Assembly: GCF_034190915.1 (NCBI RefSeq)
Contig: NW_026947506.1
Coordinates: 30,385,248 to 30,449,247, forward strand
From: Cavia porcellus
Taxonomy: Eukaryota > Chordata > Mammalia > Rodentia > Caviidae
Length of the DNA stretch: 64,000 nt
Direction of reading: 5' to 3'
This document shows, piece by piece, positions 46,491 to 59,214 of this stretch. Below the pieces are notes generated by a model. It was given only the letters and a program-made list of their open reading frames with translations, searched no databases and was not told the origin of the DNA. A program made the translations under genes and the position numbers. The first letter of the stretch is position 1, and every line of letters begins with the position of its first letter.

Positions 46491-49400
46491 CAAGTGGTGC
46501 ACCATTTCTGGACCCAGTGGCAGACTCTGTGAAAAAACTCTTTCACACAGTTACAGCCAGGGAACCACAGCCTGCCGTCATCAGCCTCACTAATGTGTGG
46601 CCCTCCCCAAGTGAATATGAGCAGAACCCTGCCATTGTCTGAAACACCACCGATGTGCACTCAGCTCTAAAGTGAATGTGAGCAGAACCTCTCACTGTCC
46701 TGAACAACTCAGGCATCTGTGGCCCGCTGCATCAATTGACTGACAGCAGAGCCTGCCCTTTGTAGTGACAACCTCATGCCCTGGAGGAGCCCTGGATAGA
46801 GGGGATTTGGACATAGCCTTTCCATACACCAAAAATCACAGGTAAGTGTGGCCCCGCTATAAAGAGAAGGCAAACAGAGCCCCACATACTGCAGACCTCA
46901 GCATCATGCATGAAGCCTTCTTCAGGGTGGAGGCAAAAAGAGGCACACCGCTTGCTAACCGCCACTATCAGGTAGGTACAAGCCTGCAATGACACTGAGG
47001 AGAGCAGAGCAGTGTAGAGTGGTGCTCATCTCGTGCATGTGGAACCCTTTTCAACATGTAACACGCACACAGCGGCCCATTCCATCAATGCCTCAGGCCT
47101 GTGTGGAACTCTCCACCAGGAAATGGGCACCATGTGCCGCACACACAAAGACCAACTCAGGCTCCTGTGGAGCCGTGAACAACGCTCTATGAGCAATGCC
47201 ATCTTGTCTTGTCCAGACAAACTGAGGCACGGTTAGAGCCCAGACAGGCGATGATCACCTCTGCAAGACAAGAACCTCATCAAAGGAGGATGAGAACTCA
47301 CTTCCCCCTTGCAAACATCTGCTGGGATTGGGAGCCCTCTCCAAGGTAAGTGGAAGCACAGGACTCATAACTTCAATCCATCAGCTACGTGGGACACCTC
47401 TACATTATGGTGTGACAAATGTCCCATCACATTCTCACAAACTCACATGTTTGTGAACACTCTACAAAGTGACTCTGCGAACAGCCTCTGCCAACACCCC
47501 AGCTACATCTCACCTCTGAGTTGGGCTGGCTTCCATCTGCATCTCTCTAGAGCAGTCCAGGACTCAACCACAGAAGACTCCTGGGGAGAATCTACTTTCC
47601 AAATGTGGACAGAGGCCTCCAAAGACAGAGAGACTGCACTTAGAAACAATATAGGGAACCTGTCCAGTATATATGTGAGCAAGGCCACCCTTCAACCTGT
47701 CCTGACACACTCAGGAATTTGGGAACACCTGAGTGACATGAAAGTGAAGAAGGGGTCTCCACATCATGCCAATCGGGGGCCTCCAGTCTCTCTACATCAG
47801 GTAAGCATAAGCAGGGTTAGGGTTGCATCTCTGTCACCTGTGCAGCCCTGCCGCCGTGGACAGCACAGGAGCTCGATCTACTTCTGACCCTCCCAGACGA
47901 ATACAAACTGCAGATTGGCTATGACCAGAGCCATTTCCTCGAGTAATGATCACACTCATGTGCAGAGGCCTCCACAATGTGGTTGTGAACAGAGCTGCCA
48001 ATTTCCTCTGTCACTAACCCACACTTGGAAAGATCTACAAGGTGAGTATGTGCAAAACCGCACCTATTTTGCAGCACAAATGCACATAAGCTCACACACA
48101 CACATCTGCACAAACATATGCATTCCCAGCATCCCAAACAGCTGTTCAGCCCTGTGAAAACACAGACATGAGTAGCATCCTCCTTTGTCCTGAACAACTG
48201 AAGCCCATACAGCATGATGGGAGCAGAGCATGCATGTCCTGGCTACCATTCCTGTGAGTAGACTTGTCTGCATCATGCATGTACGTCGCACACTTTGCTC
48301 CTGATCTTTTGACCTGCTCCCACATGCACCTTCCAGAGTCACAAGGAGGACATGGCCTGGGACTTGCAACACATGCATGACCACAGAGGCAGCCTGGAGA
48401 GAACCCTCAAACACCCAAACAAGCAGTACCAAGCCGACTCTTCACCAGCTCTGGTAAGTAGCACTCAGTCATTTTCTTCATCGCTGCTGAGATATGCATG
48501 GGAGCAGCGCACTGCATGTTCTGAACAACATTGGCAATGGTCAGGCCCTGGAGAACCAGGCTGTGAACAGAAATCAAACTACCTGACCCCCTTAAGGGTG
48601 AAGACAACTTGCAAAATCTACATGTGACCAGACTCTGCTCACATGTGCCTACTCTCCAGGGAGGCAGTCAAAATCCGGTGGATGTACATGTGAGTTGGGT
48701 CTCTCACAGGCAGACGGATTCAGGTGCATGTGTGGCCTGCACGATAGGGATGTTAGGAGCACAGTGCCACCCCTTGTGTTGACCATCTGGGGCACCTACA
48801 GTGCCTGATACACTGTGGACGACAATGAAGCCCCTCCCAATCCTCATCACAGCAGGGATTTCTTTATACAAGACCTCCACATCATCTGAATGGTCAGATC
48901 TTCATCCCATCTGCACCACCACAGGAAAGTGGAATCCTGTAAAATGTGCATCTTGTATGATACCTTCAGATAAAGAACATTGTGGGCCTCAGAAGAGTCC
49001 TGCAGAACAAGGACATGAACCTCAGTCCCCCTGTAGTGGACCTACCACTGATGCAGTTGTGATTCCTGTCCAATGTCTTGTACCCTGAGAACCCCATGAC
49101 CTCAATAACCAGCTGTAAATGGGGCCCTCTCTATTGTAAACCTGCATCCCCCTGACCTGTCATCCCTGCCTCAAGCATGTATAAAACCTTTTGCATTGTG
49201 AACCTGACCTCAGGTCCCCCATCATGTCCTCCCTACTCCCACGTGTCTGATGCTTAGTGCAATGTCACCATCATGTTAGTCCCCTGTCCCATGGCATGGA
49301 GTCCAGCACAGAGTGGTGAACACACACACTCCTGTTCTGACTAGGCCATGAATGTGTGTAGCACCACACACCACAGAGGTGAGCAGGGCCACTCCACCGT

Positions 49401-49600
49401 GTCTTGATGACCTCAGGCACTGCTGGAGCCCTGCACAATGTGGTTGTGTGTGCAGATCATCCATCTCCTGACCCGCTCTGATGTGTGTGACCTTTGCAAA
49501 GTCAAAGAGAACACAGCACAGACATGGCATATGCATCGTCACCTTGCATGCAGCCCTGTAGGAAGAGGACATGACAAGTGGTGAACCATTTCTGGACCCA
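46490..49600 (+). repeat. Array B, higher-order unit V
   Basis: Same landmarks, with ccttttcaacatgtaacacg at 47048, ccaaggtaagtg at 47341, caggtaagcataagcagggt at 47799, acaaggtgagtatg at 48037 and CA at 48090-48120. About 0.5 kb of the lead block is absent compared with unit IV. The second half is nearly identical to unit IV. Confidence 0.78.
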
Positions 49601-52400
49601 GTGCAGACTCTGTGAAAAAACTCTTTCACACAGTTACAGCCAGGGAACCACAGCCTGCCGTCATCAGCCTCACTAATGTGTGGCCCTCCCCAAGTGAATA
49701 TGAGCAGAACCCTGCCCTTGTCTTAAACACCACAGATGTGCACTCTGCTCTAAAAGGAACGTGAGCAGTGCCTCTCACTGTCCAGAACAACTCAGGCATG
49801 TGCAGTCCGCTGTATGATTTGACTGATAGCAGAGCCTCCCCTTTGTCCTGACAACCTCAGGCTCTGGAGGAGCCCTGGACAGGGTGGATGTGGACCCAGC
49901 CTTTCCATACTTCCAAAATCCCAGGTAAGTGTGGCCCCACTATAAAGAGAAGGAAAGCAGAGCGCCACATACTGCAGAGCTCAGCATCATGCATGAAGCA
50001 TTCTACAGGGTGGAGGTAAGAGGAGGCACACTCTTTGATGACCAACTCTCTGACGTAGGCACAATCCTTCAACAACACAGAGATGAGCAGAGCACTGTGG
50101 AGTGGTGCTCATCTTGTGCATGTGGAACCTTTCAACATGCAACACACACACAGCCCCCAGTTCCATCAATGTCTCGGGAGTGTGTGGAACTCTCCACCAG
50201 CAAATGGGCACTGTGTGCTCACACAAACAATGACCATCTCAGGCTCCTGTAGAGCTCTGTACAACTCTCTGTGAGCAATGCCCTTTCCCGAGAACCTGAG
50301 GCATGGGTGGAGCCCAGCCAGGTGGTGATCCCCTCTCCGAGTTCTGTCAAGAACCTTACACAAGGAGGACGTGAACACACTTCCCCGTTCATACTTCTGC
50401 TGGGAATGTGAGGCCTCTCCAAGGTAAGTGCAATCACAAGCCTCACAACTCCGATCTATCAGCTACGTGGAACACCTCTACATTATGGTATGAGAAATGT
50501 CCCATCACATGCTCACAACCTCACATGTTTGTGAGTACTCTATAAAGTGGCTCTAGGAACAGCCTCTGCCAGCGTCCCAACTACATCTTACCTCTGAGTT
50601 GAGCTGGCTTCCATCTATGTGTGGCTGGAGCAGCCCAGGAGTCAACCGTGGAAGAATCCTGTCGAGAATCAACTATGCAAATGTGGACAGAGGCCTCCAC
50701 AGACGAAGAGACTGGACTTACAAACAATATAGGGACCCTGTCCACTGTACATGTGAGCAAGGCCACCCCTCAAAATGCCTGCGTCCTGACATGCTCAGCC
50801 ATTGGCGAACATGTGAGTGACATGAATGTGAAGAAGGGGTCTCCATGTCCTGCCATTCGGGGGTCTCCAGTCTGTCCTGCTGTAGCAGGTAAGCATAAGC
50901 TGGGTCTTTGCATCTCCTATGGAGCCCTGCTTCCATGGACAGCACAGAAGCTCTGCCTACTTCTGACCCAGTCGGAGGAGTTCAATCTGTGCAGCTTGGT
51001 TGTGACCAGAGCCATTTCCTGTGGTAATGATCACACCCATGTGCGGAGGTCTCCACAATGAAGTTGTGAACAGAGCTGCCAACATCCTACATCCCGCAGC
51101 CACATGTGCAACGATCTGCAACGTGAGTATGTGCGTAACAGCACCTCTATCCCAACACAAACACACATATGCACAACAGACAGATCCGCACATACACATA
51201 TGCATCCTCACCATTCCAGGCAGCTGTGCAACTCTGTGCAAACCCACACATGAGTAACATCCTCCTGTGTCCTGACCATCTCAAGCCCATGCAGCATGAT
51301 GGGAGCCCAGCCTGCATGTCCTGCCAACCATTCCTGCGAGCAGACTCATCTGTACCATGCACGTGAGTATTACACTATGCTCGTGACCTCTTGACTTTCT
51401 CCCACGCGCATACCCCAGAGTCACAAGGAGAACATGGCCTGGGACTTGCAAGACATGCATGACCACAGAGACACCCTGGAGAGACCCCTCAAACGCCCAA
51501 GTAAGCAGCACCAAGCCGAACCTTCACCACCTCTGGTAAGTAGCACCAAGTCATTTTCCTCATTGCCGCTGAGATATGCACAGGGGTAGCGCACTGCATG
51601 TTGTGAACAACGCAGGCAATTGTGAGGCCCTGTAGAACCAGGCTGTGAGCAGAAACCAAACTACTCGACCCCCTCAAGTACCGAGGACACCTTGCAAATC
51701 TTACATGTGACAAGAATCACCCTCATGTTCCGACTTTCTAGGCTGGTAGTCACACTCTGGATGATGTACATGTGATTGGAGTTTCTCACAGTCAGATGAA
51801 TTCAGGTACATGTCTGGCCTGCACAATGGGGATGTCACCAACACTGCAACACCCTTTGTGCTGCCCATCTGTTGCCCCTGCAATGCCTGGTACACTGTGG
51901 ATGAGAATTGAGCCACACCTCATCCCCGTTAGAGTAAGCATTTGTTTATATAAGACCTCCGCATAGACTCGATGGTGAGATCTTGTACCATCTGCATCAT
52001 CTGATGCATGTGGAAAATGTGCATTTTGTATGATACTTTGAGATAAAGACTATTGTCAGTATCAGCAGAGTTTTGGCAAACAAAGACATGAACACCAGTC
52101 CCCCTTTGGTGGACCTACCTCTAATGTGTCTGTCATCCCCATACAATGTAGTTGTTCCCTGAGAGCCCCATCATCTTAGTAACTGGCTCTGTATGTTGCC
52201 CTCCAAATATTAAAGTAAGCATAGCTTTGCCTGTTACCTCAGTTGTCATTACCATGGGAGTTACATAGGGAATGTTTTACAATGTGAAGTAGACCTGAAT
52301 AGTCCCCATATCCTCATCACCTGTGTGATGCCTTAAAAGATTTGTTAATCTAGCTGCCTTTCTCCTTTGTGGGCAATTCTAGAATGTCATGATCATTAAC
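49600..52400 (+). repeat. Array B, higher-order unit VI
   Basis: Landmarks: aatgggcactgtgtgctcac at 50203, caaggtaagtg at 50420, gcaggtaagcataagctggg at 50885, gcaacgtgagtatgtg near 51119, CA-rich 51155-51205 and ctctggtaagtagcacc at 51532. It shares the shortened lead with unit V. Confidence 0.75.
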
Positions 52401-54510
52401 TTCCCTGTCCTGACCTCCTCAGGAATATGTGGATATCTGCAAGGCTACAGTTCCATATCTTGATGCCCTTATGCCTTGGTGTTGCCTGGCCGATCATGGA
52501 TATGAGAAGAGACCCTCCATTTCGTGACAGCATCCAGTGGGTTCTACCTTTACACGGTCAGTGTGATCAGAGCTCACATGTTATATGCATCACCATCAGA
52601 TATGGAGCCCTGTGCAATGAGAAGCGCTGCAATATTCATCCGAACTCGGGCCCTTGGAAAACTTTTGCAGTTTGAATGTGACCAGTAGGACCCCATGTGG
52701 TCATTACCTCTTCAATGTGAGGAGCTCTCTTTAGTGTGAAAGGAAACCGCGCAGCCTAAGTTCTCAGGAGCTCAGGAATGTGTGAAATCCTCGGCAGGGG
52801 TATGTGACAGCAGCCCCCGTACAAATGCTAGCATCTCAGCCATGGGTGCAGTGCTAGAGAGTACATGGCCTGAGTTGTACCCTTACTATTCTGATGGCAC
52901 AGATATGGGTCCTCAACATGGATATTCAACAGTTCCCTTAATATCATGGTCAGCTCCATGGTATGGGGATCCCCTATACACCTACACAATGAAAAGGTGA
53001 GCATCAGTTCCATGTGTCCCTGTATTACTGACATGTGTGGATCCCTGTGTGTGGACCTGAGGATGTGCTCAGAACCACTGTATCCAGCCCCTCTCAGGTC
53101 CTTGGAGCCCTGTCACTAGGAGGAGGTCCTCAGAGCCTTCCATTTCCTGACCATCTGAATTTCCTGACCATCCTGAAATTCTCCAAATCAGGGAACTGAG
53201 CACTGCCCCTTGTTTTGACCACATCAGGTACCTGAAGCCTTCTGTAATGCTGTTGTGAATGGAGCACCTGATTTCCCTTCCTTATCTGGCATATGCCACA
53301 GATAAAAGTAGGGACGTCATTATCCAGACCATTTCAGAAATCAACAGAGACCTCTTAACATGGATACTCAACAGTTCCCTTAATATCATGGTCATCTCCA
53401 TGGTACATGGATCCCCTATTCACCATGAATGTGACTACTGTCGCACCCATGTTCTGCACTACTCAGGTGTGGGTAGACTGCTGTATACCATGTGTATGTG
53501 AGAAGAAACTCACTCATCCATATCCAAGTGTCCTCAGGCTTTTATATCCCGGCCAAGCACCTACTTGACCTACACATGAACAGAGCCTCCCATGTCCAAA
53601 CCCCTCAGGCTGTATGTAGAGCTGTCCACAATGTAGATAGAAAATACCCACCCTACTGCCTACTTTCTACAGGTGTGTGTGTGGAGCCATCTACAATGTA
53701 GATGAGAGTAGAACCTAACAGTGCCACGCCCCATCCCACATATGGAGCCCTATCCTGAGATGCTGTGAGTAGAGCTCTCTACCACCTCATTCTGATTCTT
53801 AGCCTTGTCTCAGCCACTTCAGCAATGCTGTATGGAGGTCACTCCTCCCCAGATAAGAGCAGCACCCCTCCATCATGACTGACCACGTCAGTTGTGTGCA
53901 CAGCTTCTTCCTCATGGAAGTGAGCAGAGGCCACCCCATGTCCTGACTATCTCAGCTGTGTGAGGAACCCTCCATAATGTGGACGTTCAAAATGCCCAGT
54001 CCTGAACATTGCTTAGTGTCTGCTCTTTACAATGGGAATATAGACAAAGGCCTCATCCTGTGACCATCTGAGGTGTACAGAACCTGCTAGAAACTTAGTA
54101 TAACCAGAATGTCCCCATCTTCATACTCTGGCCACTATAAACACATGTGGAGGTCTCTACAACGTGGGTGTAAGCAGTTGTGTACCACATTTCCTAACCA
54201 TCCCAGGCATAAGTGTGGGAACAGCCATACATTGTTGTGTGTGGATGAGCTCAGAGCTACCCTGTCCTGATCACTGCAGGTGTGTGGCTGCCTCTCGGAC
54301 ATGAATGTGAGTGGAAAACCATGTCTTCAGTATTTCACATATGTGGACCTTCCCTCAGGTCAGTGTGAACAGAAGGCCCTCAACCCACATTCCTGGTCAT
54401 CGCAGGTGTGGGCTGGCTCCTTTAAAATATGCCTGTGAGGAGAGTTCCCCGTGTCCTACAAGGTAGATCACAGCAGAGGTCCCCCATATCCTGACTCTCC
54501 ATAGGGAAAT
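52401..54510 (+). repeat. Irregular right tail of array B
   Basis: Units are less regular but still show tgtcctgac, ctcagg and gtgagcag-like boxes. It contains a local duplication: aacatggatattcaacagtt begins near 52916 and a variant begins near 53356, each followed by cccttaatatcatggtca and catggta, an offset of about 440 bp. Array A has a shorter tail. Confidence 0.7.
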
Positions 54511-57500
54511 CTGAGAGCACAACCTAAATAAAGGAAATGAAGTGCAAACAGCAAACAACACAGAGCTAATGCCACAGCCTGAGCTCTGACTGCTTCCTAC
54601 CCTTGTATAACAAACTGTCTTTGTATCTTTTTAGATCACTTCAGCCAAGTAAAGGATCATCTGTCAAAGTCAACTCAGGACCAGGTGGCTTTCCTGACAC
54701 ACACTCGAGGCAATATAAAGTTGAGAAAATGTCCAAAGTTTTTACCCTGAAGCTTAACTACAGTTAGGCACAGCAAGGCACTGTAAGACTTTTTCAGCCA
54801 CTGACGCATTTTAGAAACAATCAAGTTTGAAGTAGGCTATGACATAGCCTGAATTGAAAAGGTTAACTGAATATAGCCTCTCTGCACTGTCATCCTGCAT
54901 GGCCATAGCAGGACTGAAGGGCTGCTGCTTAGGACACTGTGAATCCTGATTTCAGCAAAGCCCTCTTGGTGACATCTTGTGAAAACGTTCCATAGTGCAG
55001 CCCTCACAACTGAATGGCAGGTAGGCTGTTTACCAAACCCTCAGCATGGAACACAAGCCTGATTCTGGGCCCCATGCAGAGACAAGCTGGATGTGCTGGT
55101 CAGAGCTATATTCAGGACAGCAGGAAAACACTGAGGCACAGTAACTGTCAGTTTTCTGCAGGGAGATCTGCCTGAGACGCATCAAGCAGCTGAAAATGCA
55201 TCGATGTCACTGGTTTCAGAAATGTTTGGCGTATGCACCCTCGCTTATCACCCACTCCAAACACAGATCCCAAAGCATCTCTGCAAAGTAGAGGGCCACA
55301 CTATAGTGGATGGTGCCACTCACCGAAACAGAAGCACAGTGGGATGGCAGGCACACAGTGACATCCTGGAACACACTATGAGGGTGACCGCTGGATGTCC
55401 CCAACAGTACAACTCTGCTTTATTCTGACATCACAGCTGTGCCTCTCAGTTCATCATGGAGGACACACAGGGCCCATGGTGCAGAAGCTGATTAGGGGAC
55501 TCACAGGACAAATGGCGTCTCTGCATCACACCGCCTTGCATACTGCCTCCCACGGCCTATCAAAGGCAATGGTAATGGGGTGAAGCTATCTGCTCAAGGT
55601 GGCTGACTGGGGGAAAACATCTGGCTTAACCATAATGCTGGCACTTCCAGAGCACTAGCCACCACCCAGTGTTGAAATATATGCACTGAAACTCTCAGGT
55701 AACTAGGAAAGCAAATCCTTCCAACCTAGAACAGAAGGACAAGATTCAATACTGCTGTCTTTACTGAAAAGTGCATGTAGGGCTGGGAATTTAGCTCAGA
55801 GGCATAAGTGCCTGCCTTGCAAGCCTGTGGTCATGAGTTCGATCCCTGGTACTGGTAAATAATTTTTTAAAAAGTGCATGTAAATCTTTATGCTACACAA
55901 GGGATCTTGTACAAATTCCCTATGATGAACATGATGATTATATATCTGAAATGTATTACCAATGCACTTAATTAAGAAATAAAACAACATGAAACAGTAT
56001 TCTCCACAGTATCAAATTTTAAAATGTACCTGGGCTTCCTCAGCCCCTGGGCCTGCTGCAACCTGAGGCCTCCTACACCACTGGGAGCACTTGAACTCAC
56101 CCACGGCAGTTCCTTCCGGCAGCTTCAACTGGTACAACTGGAAATCAATACAAATGTGGAGCAACTGCGTTTAGTAAAGGTGCACGAATTCCAAGTAAGC
56201 TGTTGCGAACTTTTCCTGAGACAGGAAAAAACAAAACCGTTAACAGGTGCTGAAAAGGGTGTGGGGCAACTGACAGAACCAGTGTGTATTTGTGGACAGC
56301 AGCTTGGTACACCACTTGGCCCATCAGGCAACAGGGAGACCTCAAAGGGGCCACCCCTGCACAAGGAGTGGGACCCACAAGGCCATGGAGCACCATGCAG
56401 TGCTCTGAGCAGGCTCCTCAGTCTCCACCAAGATCCTCACAAGAGTCAGAGGGTAAAGCAGGCATCGCAGAGCCAGGTGAGGCCTTGACTTTAAGACGTA
56501 TTTTTGTCAAAACACAGAAATTTTTGGGTTCAAACAGTATTTCCGGGACTGTGGCTAAGAAGCAGGCTTTTTATGTTCCTTACATAGACCCTTCTGAGCT
56601 ATATCAATGTCTTAACCTAGTACCTAAGGAAAAGTATCAAATGATCAGAAAGGTCTCAGCCAACAGCTCAGATCCCACATTAAGAGGTTCCAGGTCAATG
56701 TGAGGAAAGAAAAAAGAACATAAGGTCAGGTGTACAATCTCCCATGTACAGTGTCATGTGAGGTGAGATAGCTGGAGCTGGGTGGTGTGGTGCATACCTA
56801 CAATCCCCACACTAGAGGGTGAGGCTAGAGGATTTAGGGGTCAGCCCTCACAATGATTGGCAGATATACCTGACAAATAAATACTTGTGCAATCAACCTG
56901 TACCATGGCATGATTCTGTAGGTGTGTAACTTGTAAAATGAGTTCTACATAAAGTAGAATAACACAACTATCACCACTGCATGGCTACCATTGGATTGTA
57001 AGGGCACATTAGGCCATGTGACACTAAAGCCGAGCAGGATGCTGGTGGCCTCCAGAATTCTCCATGTCAGGCTTCTCCTCAGCCCTCAACCTAATGTATG
57101 TACATGTACAACTACACTTACATGCCTCACACATGCACACACTTCTCACACCTCACCTCACCACACAGCTCCAGATCATCCCCCACAAAGTTCTGTTTCC
57201 TTCACTTGGGCACAGGAACACTATGCTTTTGTAGGTGGGGCCTCAGTACCTGTTTTGGCTACATGGATATTGTGGTTACCAATGTTCTCATTTCCTTCAT
57301 CTGAATCACCCCTCTGCAATCCATCTCTGTGTTGTTTTTCTCCATGGCATGAATCACTTGCTTTCTGAGCTTCTCAATCATGGGCCTGTATCTGGTAGAT
57401 GCAAGCTCACTATATCCCTGTTGCATCTTCAATTTTGTCAATGTGATTAGAATAATGTCCATGCACAAGAGGAACCAAAGGCACATTTTCTCAATGAAAA

Positions 57501-57600
57501 CAAGAAAGAAAACGTGAATCAAAATGCAGAATATTCTTACCCTAGAAAGCATTGAAAATCTGCAGCAGGTAGCTAGGGCTGCTAGTCCTATGCACAACCA
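54511..57600. other. Array-flanking sequence of copy B, no gene recognised
   Basis: This is the counterpart of 23691-27500. A 154-codon + strand frame at 56024-56488 is not preserved in copy A and has no recognisable domain, so I treat it as chance. The B1-like and old L1-like fragments at 56775-57000 are shared with copy A. Confidence 0.5.
55767..55882 (+). mobile_element. ID SINE with 13-bp target-site duplication
   Basis: The body 55780-55869 has an A box (tttagctcagaggc) and a B box (gagttcgatccct) derived from a tRNA, then an AT-rich tail. aaaagtgcatgta at 55767-55779 is repeated exactly at 55870-55882. Copy A has the empty site (aaaagttcatgta near 24943). Confidence 0.95.
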
Positions 57601-57699
57601 TGTAGGAAGACAAAAGCCGGAGTTTCAGTCAGGATGGTGGCTGTGAGCTCCTGGAGCCAGTCATCCTGAGGTCCCCCAAGCCCACCTACCACATGTGCC

Positions 57700-58360
57700 C
57701 CGTGCAGACTCTTACTCGCTGCAGTGCACCCAGCAACTCCAACCAAGGCCCTCGCATATTCACATAAAGAAGTGATGACTAATCTCTGTCAGCACAAGTG
57801 GTGCAGTGGGGACTGCTGATCTCTTTAATCCCCTGATACCCTGCAAACAACAGTAGTGGCACCAGCACCATGCAATTGTCTGCACTCACCTGTGCTCGCA
57901 TGTGGGTGCCCTTGGGAGCCTCCTATGTGGAATGACCTCTGGTCCCACATTTCTGCAAGTGCAGGTGCTACTATTGCTCTAGGGTGCACAGAGCATCCCA
58001 CTGCCAACGCTTTCTTTCACATTGCAGCTGACCAGTAACAACCAGAGGACACGGCAAAGGTGTACTGTATACCTGTGCAACATGGTGTTGCCATTTCCTG
58101 GTCCCACTGGCTGCTGGAGGTGTCTCTGATGGCCAGGGCAATTCGACAGTGGGCTGATTCTGTCGGTGTTATTGTTGGCATCCAACTGGTGCTCAATTAT
58201 TAATAACCAAGGTGCAAAAGACAGGTGGTAAAAAACAAAACAGCAAAATCAAACCAGAGGATAGGGACTGTTACAGTACAGTTTCTCCTCACTAAAAGCC
58301 ACACAAAGGCAGTGAAGATCTATCTGTGAGGGCACCAGCTGAGGGAAGGGTTAACTTGTC
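57700..58360 (+). promoter_or_regulatory. Unit B1: diverged promoter-like block
   Basis: Homologous to 27550-28100. The X-box position is degraded (ggccagggcaattcg near 58131) and the donor-like site is lost (taccagcttgta near 58364). It is best seen as a decayed copy. Confidence 0.35.
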
Positions 58361-58489
58361 TCTACCAGCTTGTATCCTCAAGGAGGGCCTCTGCTATGTG
58401 GTGGCCTGGAGCCTCTGAATGTGACATCAGAGCATGTGACAGGGAAGACCAACACTGTATTCAGCCCTTCAACACTTACAAATGATAAG

Positions 58490-58695
58490 CTAGTAGGATT
58501 GCTGGCACAGGCCTATAGTTCCAGGTACTGTGGAGGCAGAAGCAGTAGCACAGAAAGTTCAAGTTTAGCCTGGGCAGCTTACTGACGTACTAGCTCATGT
58601 AATAATAAAAATAAGGAATCAGGTGCAAGGGCTAGGGACGGAGCTCATTTCTGGCATGTTTAAGACCCTGAGTTCCTTCCTGAGCACTAGACAAG
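58490..58695 (+). mobile_element. Dimeric B1+ID SINE, copy B1
   Basis: ctggcacaggcctatagttc, a short linker, then ggctagggacggagctcatt and a degenerate B box, at the place equivalent to 28212. Confidence 0.7.
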
Positions 58696-59214
58696 CAAAT
58701 GGTTCCAGCTTCCCTCCTCATACAAATACAGAAGAGAAAAGCTAGATTTGGTTTATGCCATAAGAGTGGTACTTTAGTTGTAAAATATCACAAAGCTAAA
58801 GCACAAGTAATAGGAAGCTCAGGAATGTTAGTCTCACACTTAGGGCCACTGTCACTCAGGGCCCAGTGGGCTCCAAAAGACGCAGCTGAAAAGGTGAACT
58901 CCTGGACTGGGATTCTGACTTGTTTGGAGTCAGTGGACAGGAGAATGGGGCCGATCCTTGGGTTCAGACTGGGAAACATGGATGCGTAGGGATTGACCTC
59001 AACCAGAAATAGACCACTTCCCGAGGAAATTCATGATATTCTTCTCAATCTCTGAAATTGTATTGATAGCAGTCAAAATATGTCACTGCTACCAATAGAT
59101 GACTGAGAGAAGAAAAGGCAAATTCTAGGTGATATCCCAGGCCACAACTCATAATCGCTATGGATTACATCCAGTAGCCATAGAAAGTAGCTGTGTACTT
59201 AAAAAGACAACAGT

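Larger units (their letters stand above)
43085..54510 (+). repeat. Array B: higher-order minisatellite-like tandem array
   Basis: Same basic unit and landmarks as array A. Three higher-order copies are seen (about 43130-46490, 46490-49600, 49600-52400), then a less regular tail to 54510. The CA-rich segments at about 45010, 48090 and 51155 are spaced 3.05-3.08 kb apart. The array ends at the same sequence as array A (ctaaa..aaggaaatgaagtg), showing that both arrays share one original right boundary. Confidence 0.9.

Noticed and set aside
47309..47887. 192-codon + strand frame in unit V
   Set aside because: The equivalent regions of units IV and VI carry frame breaks, so there is no conserved protein.
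13375..54510. Array as a KRAB-zinc-finger or other repeat-protein exon
   Set aside because: Unit lengths vary and are not consistently multiples of three. No C2H2 pattern or other protein repeat survives over more than a few units.
55780..55865. tRNA gene
   Set aside because: A and B boxes are present, but the sequence cannot form a full tRNA acceptor stem, has an AT-rich tail and target-site duplications. It is an ID SINE.
56024..56488. 154-codon + strand frame in copy B
   Set aside because: The copy A counterpart at 25.1-25.6 kb is broken by stops and indels, and no known domain or signal is seen.
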